DNA of 50,796 bases, taken from contig JALOQJ010000012.1 of the NCBI GenBank assembly GCA_025453445.1, positions 1 to 50,796 on the forward strand, read 5' to 3'. The notes beneath the pieces were generated by a model that worked only from the letters and a program-made list of their open reading frames with translations, had not been told where the DNA came from and searched no databases. Positions 1 to 8,311 of this stretch are shown here, piece by piece. Both the position numbers and the translations under genes were made by a program. Origin of the DNA: Candidatus Omnitrophota bacterium (GTDB lineage: Bacteria; Omnitrophota; Gorgyraeia; Gygaellales; Profunditerraquicolaceae). Position 1 is the stretch's first letter. Every line of letters begins with the position of its first letter.

Positions 1-976
1 TGCTCAGGCGCAAAAGATGCGCAATATCCCTGATTTTATTGTGCCCGCTGGCAATCTGATAAAGTATGGATAAATACTGCTGGCTGTGTGAAGAATCCAG
101 AAAACGTTTGATATAATTGGAAAATTTCTGGTTCAATATCCCTGAGGATTCAAATAACAGTCCCTCAAGAATATCCCCAAGGTCAGAATACCCGGTTTTC
201 AGCAAAGATTCATTAATCAAATTAAGATAGAACGGGTATCCGCCGGTAAAATGGACGATAAAATTTTTCAAACCGGGATCAAGGCTGAAACCCTGAGCCT
301 GTTTCTTTAAAAATTCCTCGCTTGTTTTGATATCAAACGGCTCAATTTCCATAACCTCAAAATTACCGAAAAGCAAAGATAGATTTTTAGAAAGAATTGT
401 TTTTGCCTTGAATTTCAGGGAACTGATAATGATATACATTATATCTTTCTGCGTCATCAGCAGCTTTGACCATTCAGGATAAAGGTTTTTTACGCCCAGA
501 GATTCCAAATTATGGAATTCGTCAAATATGACCACAGACGGTTTTCCGGTTTCCTGCTTGATGATTTCGCAGAGAGAAAGCAGCTCGCTAAAGATATTAT
601 TTTTCTTCCTTGTTTCAACTAAGCCAAGGATCATCCGGGCTTTCAGAGTTGCCTTGGGGATATATTTTTCCGACTTCGCCAACAGAAAACCAAGGTCTTC
701 TCTTAAAGGAATACCGCTATTAATAAGAAAATTATAAAATAATACCCCGATAAACCTTTTAGCAAAAGAACTTATTGCTTCTGGCCTTACCTGAAGATAA
801 ATAATCAGCACCTCATTATCATAAAAATTATTGAGAAAATTACAGATCAACGAAGTCTTGCCAACCAGCTCATCGCCGACCATGGCGATATTCTGGCGGT
901 AGCCCAGCTTTAAGCCGCTTACGCGCTTTCTTAAAATATCCAGATATTCCTGACGGCCAAAAAATTTATTATCCAT
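1..976 (-). CDS. AAA/archaeal-type ATPase (partial, C-terminus beyond window)
   Basis: The reading frame is open from an ATG at 976 down to base 1, so the C-terminus lies outside the window. I translated it by hand. A P-loop GDELVGKT sits near residues 34-41 and a Walker B-like VVIFDEFHNL near residue 150. The N-terminus FGRQEYLDILRKRV resembles the start of archaeal-type (COG1672-like) P-loop ATPases, which use a GR-x-x-E/L motif ahead of the ATPase core. These proteins often act as STAND-type switches or as adaptors, and the substrate here cannot be inferred. The gene begins 6 nt after the lipoprotein gene ends, so it is probably the distal gene of the same transcript. The ATPase fold is fairly sure; its role is unknown. 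Confidence 0.75.
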   Translation of the reverse strand, partial: MDNKFFGRQEYLDILRKRVSGLKLGYRQNIAMVGDELVGKTSLICNFLNNFYDNEVLIIYLQVRPEAISSFAKRFIGVLFYNFLINSGIPLREDLGFLLAKSEKYIPKATLKARMILGLVETRKKNNIFSELLSLCEIIKQETGKPSVVIFDEFHNLESLGVKNLYPEWSKLLMTQKDIMYIIISSLKFKAKTILSKNLSLLFGNFEVMEIEPFDIKTSEEFLKKQAQGFSLDPGLKNFIVHFTGGYPFYLNLINESLLKTGYSDLGDILEGLLFESSGILNQKFSNYIKRFLDSSHSQQYLSILYQIASGHNKIRDIAHLLRLS

Positions 977-982
977 AGGAAA

Positions 983-1624
983 TTATTCCAGGTAAAAATA
1001 CGGGTTCTGCGGCAAGTGGCCTTTTCTAATTTCAAAATGCAGGTAAGTATCCCTGATTTTAGCAATTGGTACGCCCCGCAAAACAGCATCCCCGCTTTTT
1101 ACCATTAATTGTGAATTCTTTGCGTATACCGTTGACAACCCATCACCATGATCAATAATTACTGTCCTGCCGTAGCCTTTAAAATTAGGGCTGCAGAAAA
1201 CTACCCTGCCTGCACGGGAAGCAAGCACGTCTTTCTCTCCGCTTACGCGGATATTTATTCCCTTGTTCACCATATCGTCAAAACTCTGCCCGAACGAAGC
1301 AATTACTCTGCCTTTTACCGGCCAGATAAAATCTTCCAACCCGGAAGGCATTACAGGCAAAGGCGCTGTTTTTTTCTGACGAGGAATAAAAACCAGCTGC
1401 CCCACCTCAATACTCGTGGCATCAGAAATATGGTTGATGCCAGCTAATTCATCTAAATCTATATCGTACATCTTAGAAATTCTCCAGAGTGTCTGGCCGC
1501 GCTCTACCCGATGATAAATTCCCGGCACACCCGGAGCCACGGGATGCGAAACAGTAACAGGCGCGCTGGCGCAACCGCAAAAATTCAAAATCAATATTAT
1601 TAAAATAATATATTTTAAACGCAT
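983..1624 (-). CDS. LysM-M23 lipoprotein, NlpD-like (catalytically degenerate LytM domain)
   Basis: The product has 213 aa. It opens with a hydrophobic signal and a lipobox-like FCGC (Cys18), then a LysM domain (about residues 37-81, VERGQTLWRIS) and a C-terminal M23/LytM domain (about 99-213). Active M23 enzymes bind zinc through H-x-x-x-D and H-x-H. Here the first site reads NKGIN (Asn120, Asn124) and the second Y-L-H (Tyr194, His196), so most metal ligands are gone. That is the pattern of NlpD/EnvC-type amidase activators rather than peptidases. I chose the ATG at 1624: the frame stays open to 1708, but that extension would be translated out of the tRNA gene and lacks a signal peptide. A GAGGGAGA sequence lies directly before the ATG. 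Confidence 0.8.
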   Translation of the reverse strand: MRLKYIILIILILNFCGCASAPVTVSHPVAPGVPGIYHRVERGQTLWRISKMYDIDLDELAGINHISDATSIEVGQLVFIPRQKKTAPLPVMPSGLEDFIWPVKGRVIASFGQSFDDMVNKGINIRVSGEKDVLASRAGRVVFCSPNFKGYGRTVIIDHGDGLSTVYAKNSQLMVKSGDAVLRGVPIAKIRDTYLHFEIRKGHLPQNPYFYLE

Positions 1625-1659
1625 TCTCCCTCGCACTAAACAAAAACCTAAAAAATCAG

Positions 1660-1730
1660 AGCGGGTGAGCGGAATCGAACCGCCATATACAGCTTGGGAA
1701 GCTGTCATTCTACCACTGAATTACACCCGC
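1660..1730 (-). tRNA. tRNA-Gly (anticodon CCC)
   Basis: Read on the minus strand from 1730, the sequence folds into a full cloverleaf. The 7-bp acceptor stem is GCGGGTG/CACCCGC, the D-stem ATTC/GAAT, and the anticodon stem ACAGC/GCTGT around loop TTCCCAA, which gives anticodon CCC. The T-arm GGCGG-TTCGATT-CCGCT has one G-U pair. The discriminator is U (base 1660), as usual for bacterial tRNA-Gly, and no CCA is encoded. Its 5' ten bases overlap the 3' end of thiC. Confidence 0.93.
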
Positions 1731-3004
1731 GAACATTCCTCCATCACCCTAATCGAACAATATTTTCCGCACATCGTGCAAACATCCGAAAGGTGAGGTT
1801 TTGAAGATACTCTGTATTCTTTTGCTTTATCAGGATCAATAGATAATTTAATTTGTTTTTTCCAGTCGCGTTTTTTGCGAGCCTGAGAAATTGCCTTGTC
1901 CCAGTTAAGAGCGGATTTTACGCCTTTGGCAATATCTCCGGCATGCGCGGCAATCCGGGAAGCAATTACCCCTTGGCGCACATCTTCAACCGACGGATGC
2001 CGCAGGTGTTCGGAAGGCGTAACATAACATAAAAAATCAGCGCCAAAGCTTGCTGCCAAAGCACCTCCGATAGCAGAAGTAATATGGTCGTAGCCGGGCG
2101 CCACATCTGTAACCAGCGGGCCTAACACATAAAACGGAGCCTGCCGGCAAATTTTTTTCTCAAGAGCAATATTTTTTTCAATTTGCTGCAAAGGCACATG
2201 GCCCGGGCCCTCGATCATTACCTGCACTGCTCTTTTGCGGCTGCGTAAAGCCAGTTCACCTAAAATCTTCAGCTCAGAAATCTGAGCTTCATCAGTAGCA
2301 TCTAATACCGAACCCGGGCGCAGGCCATCGCCAAGGCTCAAGGTAACATCATATTTATGAGCAATATCCAGAATGCGGTCAAAATGCTGATAAAATGGAT
2401 TTTCCTTCTGGTGACAATGCATCCAGGCAGCAAGGATTGCCCCGCCGCGGGAAACAATACCTAAAACTCTTTTTGACTGCACCAGCGCCTGCGTGCTTCT
2501 CTTGGTAACTCCGGCGTGTATTGTAAAAAAGTCCACTCCCTCTTTTGCCTGCGCTTCCAGCGTTGACAAAATATCTGCGATATTAAAATTTAAAAAATCG
2601 TGTTTTTTATTTTGAGCAGCAACGGCTATTTCATAAACCGGAACCGTGCCCACAGGCACAGGAGAATGCTTTATGATTTCTCTTCTTATTTTTTGAAGGT
2701 TCCCGCCGACGCTTAAATCCATTACTGTATCTGCACCGTATTTACAAGCAATTTGCAATTTCTTTAATTCAATATTAGTTTCTGATTTATCCGTGGAGGT
2801 GCCGAGGTTGGCATTAATTTTAGTGGTAAGGCCCAGGCCTATGCCGCATGGCCGGGTTATCTTATGCGTATTATTCAGCGGAATGACAATCGTGCCGTTT
2901 TTAACGCACTTTAAGACATATTCCGCGCTCACGCCTTCTTTTACGGCGATTTTTTTCATTAAAGGCGTGGCAATATTTTTATTGGCAAATTCCAGCTGCG
3001 TCAT
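1721..3004 (-). CDS. thiC: Phosphomethylpyrimidine synthase ThiC
   Basis: ThiC is a radical-SAM enzyme that rearranges aminoimidazole ribotide into HMP-P, the pyrimidine half of thiamin. The 427-aa length fits the short form common in anaerobes and archaea. The C-terminal cluster-binding motif CTMCGKYC (Cys409, Cys412, Cys416) is C-x2-C-x3-C, one residue tighter than the E. coli type C-x2-C-x4-C. Core ThiC sequences such as GADTVMDLSVGG and MIEGPGHVP are present. The gene lies 6 nt after thiD2, and no strong Shine-Dalgarno precedes its ATG, so translational coupling is likely. I see no TPP-riboswitch motif in front of it; it is internal to a long operon. Its stop codon lies inside the downstream tRNA-Gly gene. 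Confidence 0.96.
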   Translation of the reverse strand: MTQLEFANKNIATPLMKKIAVKEGVSAEYVLKCVKNGTIVIPLNNTHKITRPCGIGLGLTTKINANLGTSTDKSETNIELKKLQIACKYGADTVMDLSVGGNLQKIRREIIKHSPVPVGTVPVYEIAVAAQNKKHDFLNFNIADILSTLEAQAKEGVDFFTIHAGVTKRSTQALVQSKRVLGIVSRGGAILAAWMHCHQKENPFYQHFDRILDIAHKYDVTLSLGDGLRPGSVLDATDEAQISELKILGELALRSRKRAVQVMIEGPGHVPLQQIEKNIALEKKICRQAPFYVLGPLVTDVAPGYDHITSAIGGALAASFGADFLCYVTPSEHLRHPSVEDVRQGVIASRIAAHAGDIAKGVKSALNWDKAISQARKKRDWKKQIKLSIDPDKAKEYRVSSKPHLSDVCTMCGKYCSIRVMEECSRV

Positions 3005-3010
3005 AATAAT

Positions 3011-3451
3011 TTAATGATGGCGTAGAGCCGGCAGTTTGCCAGCAATTTTTTTTTCAATTTCGTAAACTTCGTACCTGATTTTTTTAAATTGCAGGGCTAA
3101 CTTAGTATTGCTGAGCTTGGAAAATTCTTCCAATACCCTGACAGATTCCTTAACTCTTGCCATATTGGCAAAAAAAATATCATTTAAACTTAAGCGCCTG
3201 AATTCTAATTCCTGCCGGATGCCAAAACCAACGTCTTTAAGGCTATACCTTAGCCTGAGTAACTCAGCCTTCTGCGGCGCCAACTCAAGCGCAGCGTCTA
3301 TTTTATGCCTGATCCCTTTGAGGTTAGCAGTCAAAACGCGGTTATTCAGCAGGAAACGGGTAATCTCTTCGCAAACCCGCAAGCCTTCTTTTGCGCGGTT
3401 AATATTGGCGTCAACAATCCTCTCGATTAAATTATTTTTTGCAGGTTTCAA
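3011..3451 (-). CDS. Stand-alone ThiD2-type HMP-P kinase domain protein
   Basis: The 146-aa protein carries the repeated helical signature RIVDANINRAKEGLRVCEE near residues 11-29 and a related ARVKESVRVLEEFSKL near 97-112. This matches the ThiD2 domain, which in many bacteria is fused to the N-terminus of thiamin-phosphate synthase ThiE and has been reported as a monofunctional HMP-phosphate kinase. Here it stands alone, with no ThiE domain, directly upstream of thiC. Its product would follow ThiC in the pathway (HMP-P to HMP-PP). The ATG at 3451 overlaps the end of hldC by 20 nt. The assignment rests on recognised sequence similarity, not on a search. Confidence 0.8.
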   Translation of the reverse strand: MKPAKNNLIERIVDANINRAKEGLRVCEEITRFLLNNRVLTANLKGIRHKIDAALELAPQKAELLRLRYSLKDVGFGIRQELEFRRLSLNDIFFANMARVKESVRVLEEFSKLSNTKLALQFKKIRYEVYEIEKKIAGKLPALRHH

Positions 3452-3917
3452 TGATTTTTTTAATAATATTTGTAGTGGAGCGGCCGCCGGCTAATTTTAT
3501 TGTTACCACTTTGCCGTTGTTTTTTTTGACAATTTCCGCTCCGACAATTATTTTATCTTTCCAGTCCGCGCCTTTAACCAAAATATCCGGCTTAAGATTT
3601 TTAATTACTTCTAACGGCGTATCCTGATGAAAAATTAGCACAAAATCAACACTTTCCAACGCGGCAATAATATTCGCGCGGTCAATTTCCCCGACCAACG
3701 GGCGTTTCGCGCCCTTAATTCTTTTTACCGAAGCATCGCTGTTAACAGCAACAACCAGGCAATCGCCTTTTTTTCTGGCAGCCTGCAAATACATTACATG
3801 CCCGTAATGCAAAATATCAAAACAGCCGTTGGTAAAAACAACTTTTTTACCTTTTTTTTGCAGGCTACTGATGATTTTTTTTAGACTTGCTAAGCTCTTT
3901 ACTTTTGCTCTTGACAA
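3432..3917 (-). CDS. hldC: D-glycero-beta-D-manno-heptose 1-phosphate adenylyltransferase
   Basis: The 161-aa cytidylyltransferase-fold protein corresponds to the adenylyltransferase half of HldE/RfaE (RfaE2). The nucleotide-binding motif is TNGCFDILHYGH, with HxGH at residues 37-40, and a C-terminal RSTTNII motif is present. It transfers AMP to heptose 1-phosphate, a step toward the ADP-heptose used for the LPS inner core. The kinase half is not in this window, so the activities are split as in organisms with separate HldA and HldC. It overlaps gmhA by 19 nt, and the pair makes sense as consecutive pathway genes. Confidence 0.93.
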   Translation of the reverse strand: MSRAKVKSLASLKKIISSLQKKGKKVVFTNGCFDILHYGHVMYLQAARKKGDCLVVAVNSDASVKRIKGAKRPLVGEIDRANIIAALESVDFVLIFHQDTPLEVIKNLKPDILVKGADWKDKIIVGAEIVKKNNGKVVTIKLAGGRSTTNIIKKIIETCKK

Positions 3918-4477
3918 AGTTCCTGCTCCACGAGTTCACAAATAATATGCCCTACGGTAATGTGCACTTCCTGAATGCGGGCAGTAATCGCTGAAGGGAC
4001 GATAAATGACACATCCGCAAGCTTTGCAATATCCCCTCCGTCGCCGCCAGTTAATGCCACTGTCCTTAGGCCCATTTTTTTTGCTTGCTTAAAGGCTAAA
4101 GCGACATTTTTTGCTTTACCGCTGGTAGAAATCCCGACGATAATATCATTTTTCTGGCTCAGAGCTTCGATTTGCCGGGAGAATACCACTTCGTAACCGT
4201 AATCATTGGCCAGTGAAGTTAATACTGAAGTATTCACGGTCAGGGCAATAGCTGCCAGCGCCGAACGATCCTTCTTAAACCTGCCGATAAGTTCAGCCGC
4301 AATATGCTGGGCATCTGCTGCCGAACCGCCATTACCGAATAAAATTACCTTACCGCCTTTTTTCAGCGATTCGATAAAAAGATCAACGATGTTTTTAATT
4401 TCGCTGATATAGGAACGCAGTATCTCTTCTTTGACCTGTATGCTTTCCAAAAGTATGTCCTGAATCCTATCTCTCAT
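3899..4477 (-). CDS. gmhA: Sedoheptulose 7-phosphate isomerase
   Basis: The 192-aa single SIS-domain protein shows the typical GmhA sequence GNGGSAADAQHIAAEL, the TSGKAKNV loop and a C-terminal IQEVHITVGHIICE. It converts sedoheptulose 7-phosphate to D-glycero-D-manno-heptose 7-phosphate, the first committed step to LPS heptose. Length and motifs are normal for the family. A good ribosome-binding site (AAGGAAGGCGGA) precedes the ATG. The gene is followed by hldC with overlap. Confidence 0.95.
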   Translation of the reverse strand: MRDRIQDILLESIQVKEEILRSYISEIKNIVDLFIESLKKGGKVILFGNGGSAADAQHIAAELIGRFKKDRSALAAIALTVNTSVLTSLANDYGYEVVFSRQIEALSQKNDIIVGISTSGKAKNVALAFKQAKKMGLRTVALTGGDGGDIAKLADVSFIVPSAITARIQEVHITVGHIICELVEQELCQEQK

Positions 4478-4498
4478 TTTTTTTCCGCCTTCCTTAAT

Positions 4499-5533
4499 TT
4501 AGCCGAAGAATACTTTTGCCACATTTTCATAAAGCTCAAGGTCAACCGTTTTCAATGCCTTGACCGCTTCTTCCAAAGGCACGTCAATAATTTTAATCCC
4601 TGCAAGAGCAACCATCTTGCCGAATTTTTTATCTTTGATTAGCTCTACTGCTTTAACACCAAACCGGGTGCCTAAAACGCGGTCAAAAGCAGTGGGAGAT
4701 CCGCCTCTCTGAATATGCCCGAATACGCTCACGCGTGTTTCAAAACCGGTTTTAGCTTCTATCTGCTGAGCCAATGTTTCTCCAATACCGCCTAAGCGCA
4801 CATGGCCAAAAGAATCGAGCTTTTCTTCCTGCAAGACCATCCCGCTTTTTTTAAACTGTGCGCCTTCGGCAACTACAACTATGCTGAAATTCTTGCCGCG
4901 GGCATGCCTTTTTTTCAATATCGCACAAACCTCTTCAATATCAATGGGAATCTCAGGAATCAAAATTACATCCGCGCCTCCGGCAATCCCTGCTTCGAGA
5001 GCAATCCATCCTGCGTGCCTACCCATTACTTCTGCCACAAGGATACGATGATGGCTCTCTGCAGTAGTATGCAGCCGGTCAATACATTCCATAGCAACAT
5101 TAATTGCCGTATCAAAACCAAAGGTATAATCCGTAGCAGACAAATCATTGTCAATTGTTTTGGGTACACCAACGACATTAGACAACCCGTCTTTGTGCAA
5201 TTTAGAAGCAACACCTAAAGTATCTTCTCCGCCAATAGCAATCAAAGCATAAAGCCCGAGTTTTTTAAAATTGTCTTTTACTTTCTGAACATCGCCTTCT
5301 TTTTTGTAGGGATTAGTCCTGCTGGTGCCTAAAATCGTGCCGCCTCTGGGCAATATTCCGGAAACACTATCTATTGTCAACGGTATGGTATTAGCTTCTA
5401 TCAAGCCTTTCCAGCCATCTTTAATTCCGATAATTTCATAACCTTCCAATAAACCTTTTCTCACCGCCGCCCTGATTACCGGATTTAAACCAGGACAATC
5501 TCCTCCACCTGTAAGTATGCCGATCTTTTCCAT
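4499..5533 (-). CDS. pfkA: 6-phosphofructokinase, PPi-type active-site residues
   Basis: The 344-aa phosphofructokinase has the catalytic TIDND motif at 126-130 and a normal group-A fold. The residues that separate phosphoryl donors are Asp104 (in GGEDT) and Lys125 (in PKTIDND). ATP-dependent enzymes carry Gly at both positions, while PPi-dependent ones carry Asp and Lys. The enzyme is therefore predicted to use pyrophosphate, making the glycolytic step reversible and ATP-sparing. A strong Shine-Dalgarno (AGGAGG) lies 10 nt before the ATG. It sits between the amaP and gmhA genes. The symbol names the family, and donor specificity is inferred from two residues. Confidence 0.93.
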   Translation of the reverse strand: MEKIGILTGGGDCPGLNPVIRAAVRKGLLEGYEIIGIKDGWKGLIEANTIPLTIDSVSGILPRGGTILGTSRTNPYKKEGDVQKVKDNFKKLGLYALIAIGGEDTLGVASKLHKDGLSNVVGVPKTIDNDLSATDYTFGFDTAINVAMECIDRLHTTAESHHRILVAEVMGRHAGWIALEAGIAGGADVILIPEIPIDIEEVCAILKKRHARGKNFSIVVVAEGAQFKKSGMVLQEEKLDSFGHVRLGGIGETLAQQIEAKTGFETRVSVFGHIQRGGSPTAFDRVLGTRFGVKAVELIKDKKFGKMVALAGIKIIDVPLEEAVKALKTVDLELYENVAKVFFG

Positions 5534-5553
5534 TTAAACTGTTTCCTCCTTTA

Positions 5554-6153
5554 TTAAATTCTTCCGTAGCCGCCAAAAGGTATTGTCGGCTCCTGCCTGT
5601 CCGTATCTTTCCTCTTCCTATCTTCTGTTGAAATAATTTTGGCAATATGGATTTTGATTACAATTTGCTCCTCTAAGCCAAGCACTTCCTGAATTTTAGA
5701 GCGTGTAATATCCTGCAGCCGGTTGGTCAACTCAGGAATATTAGCTTCAGACCTTAAAACCACCCGCAAATCTACGACAATCCCTTTTTTAGTAGCAATC
5801 ACATCCGGCCTGAGCTCCCTGATTTCCGGCAAAATTCCGGTCAGTCTCTTTATTAAATCTTCAATCGCTGACAAGGCAACCGTAACCTCGCCTGAAGCGG
5901 TATTAAAAGCAACGGTTTTCTCGCGCTGAAACCTGCCTAAAATCAGCTGGGCAAAAGAAAAGCTGATCAAAATCAGTAAGGCGCCGGAAAGCCCGACGAT
6001 AATCCGCGAATTAACGCTCTGCTGCAGATACATCAGCACATCAGTGATATCCTGCAAAGCCAGTAAATTCAAAGAAAACACAATCATAATCAGGCCGATT
6101 AAAATTAAAACGATAGCATAAAATAATATACCTAAAACGTTAAATATGCGCAT
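5554..6153 (-). CDS. amaP: AmaP-like membrane-anchored Asp23 family protein
   Basis: The 199-aa protein has two N-terminal hydrophobic segments (about residues 7-33 and 50-72) followed by an Asp23-like domain that begins near VAFNTASGEVTVALSAIEDLI. This matches AmaP, which anchors Asp23 to the membrane in Gram-positive bacteria. The following gene in space encodes the soluble Asp23 partner and abuts it (6153/6153, stop-start overlap), supporting a complex. The function in Gram-negative candidate phyla is not established; a link to envelope stress is an inference. Confidence 0.8.
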   Translation of the reverse strand: MRIFNVLGILFYAIVLILIGLIMIVFSLNLLALQDITDVLMYLQQSVNSRIIVGLSGALLILISFSFAQLILGRFQREKTVAFNTASGEVTVALSAIEDLIKRLTGILPEIRELRPDVIATKKGIVVDLRVVLRSEANIPELTNRLQDITRSKIQEVLGLEEQIVIKIHIAKIISTEDRKRKDTDRQEPTIPFGGYGRI

Positions 6154-6509
6154 TACTGCCCCCTTTCAATTCCCTGCACGCTAATATTGATGTCTTTAAC
6201 GGAAAGGCTGGTCATCCTTTCAAGAGACGCCCTGACCTTTTCCTGTACTCTGTTCGCCACTTCAGGAATATTAAATTCGTATTTTATCACGATAGGTATA
6301 TCCAAACGCACTTCCTCGTTGCGGTCAATCTCTACTTTGATTGCCGGAAATACCTTTTTGCCGATTGCATCAAAAAAGTTATTTTTAAAATCACCTCCCA
6401 CTCGCTTCACGCCTTCGATTTCCAAAGCGGCAAGCGAAGCAATGGAAGCAATTACATTTTTATGAATTTTAATTACTCCGAAATCAGTGCGGGATTCTTC
6501 ACTATGCAT
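6153..6509 (-). CDS. Asp23/Gls24 family envelope stress response protein
   Basis: The 118-aa soluble protein consists of a single Asp23 (DUF322) domain: GVIKIHKNVIASIASLAALEIEGV near residues 11-34, then the acidic-basic DIPIVIKYEFNIPEVANRVQEKVR segment typical of the family. It overlaps accC upstream (6509) and amaP downstream (6153) by one base each, showing tight translational coupling. Asp23 proteins are abundant membrane-associated factors in Firmicutes; the local pairing with AmaP is conserved here beside the acetyl-CoA carboxylase genes. Confidence 0.88.
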   Translation of the reverse strand: MHSEESRTDFGVIKIHKNVIASIASLAALEIEGVKRVGGDFKNNFFDAIGKKVFPAIKVEIDRNEEVRLDIPIVIKYEFNIPEVANRVQEKVRASLERMTSLSVKDINISVQGIERGQ

Positions 6510-7873
6510 TATTCTGCCTCCGGTTTTTCTTCTTTAAGCATTTTATCCTGCACAAAATGCGTAGATACTTCGCCTTTTAAAAACAGCGGGTTATCCAGTA
6601 ATAATTGGTGAAAATTCACAGTAGTCTTAATCGGCCCAATGATGAATTCATTCAACGCCCTCTTCATCGTCTTAATTGCCTCATCGCGGTTAGCTCCGTA
6701 AGTAATTACTTTAGCAACCAACGAATCATAGTAAGGCGAAATCTGGTAGCCTGGGTAAATATGCGTATCCACGCGCACTCCCGGCCCGCCGGGAAGGTTA
6801 AGCGTCTCGATTTTACCGGGTGAAGGCATAAAATTATTTTCATAATCTTCGGCATTAATACGGCATTCGATAGCCGCACCTTTAAAATGTATATCTTCCT
6901 GCTGCAGGCGCAGTTTTTCTCCGGCAGCAGAACGAATCTGCTCTTTGATTAAATCAATGCCTGTTACCATCTCAGATACCGGATGCTCCACCTGAATACG
7001 CGTATTCATTTCCATGAAATAAAAATTATTCTGGCTATCCAGCAAAAACTCCATTGTCCCGACGCTGCAATAATTGACTGCTTTTGCCGCCTTGACCGCC
7101 AAATCTCCCAGGCGCTTGCGTAATTTACTGTCTACTGCCGGTGAAGGAGATTCTTCAAGTAATTTCTGGTGCCTTCTCTGAATACTACAATCTCTTTCGC
7201 CCAGATGGACGACATGTCCGTGTTTATCAGCTAAAAGCTGGATTTCAATATGGCGCGGTTTTTCAATATATTTTTCAATATAAACGCTGGAGTTGCCAAA
7301 GTTAGCTTCTGCTTCCTGCCGGGCAGTCAGCAGGCTTGAAACAAGGCGGATATCATTATGGCAAATGCGCATGCCTTTGCCGCCGCCGCCGGCAGCAGCC
7401 TTAATAATCACAGGGTAACCGATTCTTTTAGCGACTTTTATTGCTTCTTCTTTATTTTGAATTGTTGCGGCGCTTCCCGGGACAATCGGCAGGCCTGCTT
7501 TAAGTGCTGCAATACGCGCTGCGGTTTTATCACCCATCAATCTAATATTTTCCGCGCTCGGCCCGATAAAAGCAATCTGGCATGACTCGCAAATTTCCGC
7601 AAAATGGGGGTTTTCCGCCAAGAATCCGTAACCAGGATGGATTGCTTCTACATCGGTAATTTCTGCGGCGCTAATAATGGCGGGGATACTAAGATAGCTG
7701 GAGCTACTCTGTGCTGCGCCGATACAGATTGCTTCATCGGCAAAGCGCACATGTAAAGATTCCCTGTCTGCCTGAGAATAAACTGCAACAGTACGTATTC
7801 CCATTTCACGGCAGGCACGGATAATCCGCAGGGCGATTTCGCCCCGGTTAGCAATTAAAATTTTAGAAAACAT
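6509..7873 (-). CDS. accC: Biotin carboxylase subunit of acetyl-CoA carboxylase
   Basis: The 454-aa ATP-grasp enzyme carboxylates biotin on BCCP using bicarbonate and ATP. Family landmarks include the N-terminal [17 protein letters not shown], the glycine-rich ATP loop [10 protein letters not shown] near residue 160, and [15 protein letters not shown] in the active site. The length is normal. The gene follows accB by 6 nt, as in the common accBC operon. The carboxyltransferase subunits accA/accD are not in the window. Confidence 0.97.
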   Translation of the reverse strand: MFSKILIANRGEIALRIIRACREMGIRTVAVYSQADRESLHVRFADEAICIGAAQSSSSYLSIPAIISAAEITDVEAIHPGYGFLAENPHFAEICESCQIAFIGPSAENIRLMGDKTAARIAALKAGLPIVPGSAATIQNKEEAIKVAKRIGYPVIIKAAAGGGGKGMRICHNDIRLVSSLLTARQEAEANFGNSSVYIEKYIEKPRHIEIQLLADKHGHVVHLGERDCSIQRRHQKLLEESPSPAVDSKLRKRLGDLAVKAAKAVNYCSVGTMEFLLDSQNNFYFMEMNTRIQVEHPVSEMVTGIDLIKEQIRSAAGEKLRLQQEDIHFKGAAIECRINAEDYENNFMPSPGKIETLNLPGGPGVRVDTHIYPGYQISPYYDSLVAKVITYGANRDEAIKTMKRALNEFIIGPIKTTVNFHQLLLDNPLFLKGEVSTHFVQDKMLKEEKPEAE

Positions 7874-7879
7874 TTCGGC

Positions 7880-8311
7880 TTAAAGTGCTTCAATGAGAAA
7901 TAACGGCTGGCCAAATTCCACCGGCTCGGCATTCTCTACAACAACTTCTACGACCTTGCCCTTAATCTCGGATTTAATTTCGTTCATCAATTTCATTGCT
8001 TCGATAATGCAAATAACCTGCCCCGGTTCAATAACCTGGCCTACCTCTATATAGGGAGGCGCTTCCGGAGAAGGCGCACGGTAGAATGTCCCGACCATCG
8101 GTGCCTTGATTTCAATTGAGTTCGATGCCGGCTTCTCGCTAACCGCAGCCACTTCCTGAAGCCTCGGCTCAGCAGAAATCTTCTGCCTTTCCACAATAAT
8201 CGGGCCTCCGCTATGCTCTGCCAAAGAAGACATTTTCTTCAGCTTAATGCGCATACCGTCTTTTTCGATTTCCAATTCCACAAGCCCGTTTTCTTCCATC
8301 AGGCTCAACAT
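7880..8311 (-). CDS. accB: Biotin carboxyl carrier protein, 5' end disrupted by a 58-bp tandem duplication
   Basis: The C-terminal biotinyl domain is intact, with the biotinylation motif IEAMKLMNEI, and the Pro/Ala-rich linker precedes it. The expected start is the ATG at 8393, which has a good Shine-Dalgarno (AGAGGAGAGG) and encodes MNIKEIKEMLSLMEENG. However, an exact 58-bp duplication (8266-8323 and 8324-8381) shifts this frame, and translation from 8393 stops at 8244 after 48 codons. The carrier frame can only be entered inside the second copy, at ATG 8311 (143 aa, weak ribosome site) or a TTG at 8341. Deleting one copy restores a normal AccB. The gene is therefore either mutated, re-initiated, or misassembled. 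Confidence 0.85.
   Translation of the reverse strand: MLSLMEENGLVELEIEKDGMRIKLKKMSSLAEHSGGPIIVERQKISAEPRLQEVAAVSEKPASNSIEIKAPMVGTFYRAPSPEAPPYIEVGQVIEPGQVICIIEAMKLMNEIKSEIKGKVVEVVVENAEPVEFGQPLFLIEAL

Noticed and set aside
1625-1708. N-terminal extension of the lipoprotein through the tRNA gene
   Set aside because: The extra 28 residues are a readthrough of the tRNA and would hide the signal peptide; the ATG at 1624 gives a clean lipoprotein start.
3005-3010. TPP riboswitch before thiC
   Set aside because: Only 6 nt separate thiD2 and thiC, and no TPP-type core was seen in the upstream coding sequence.
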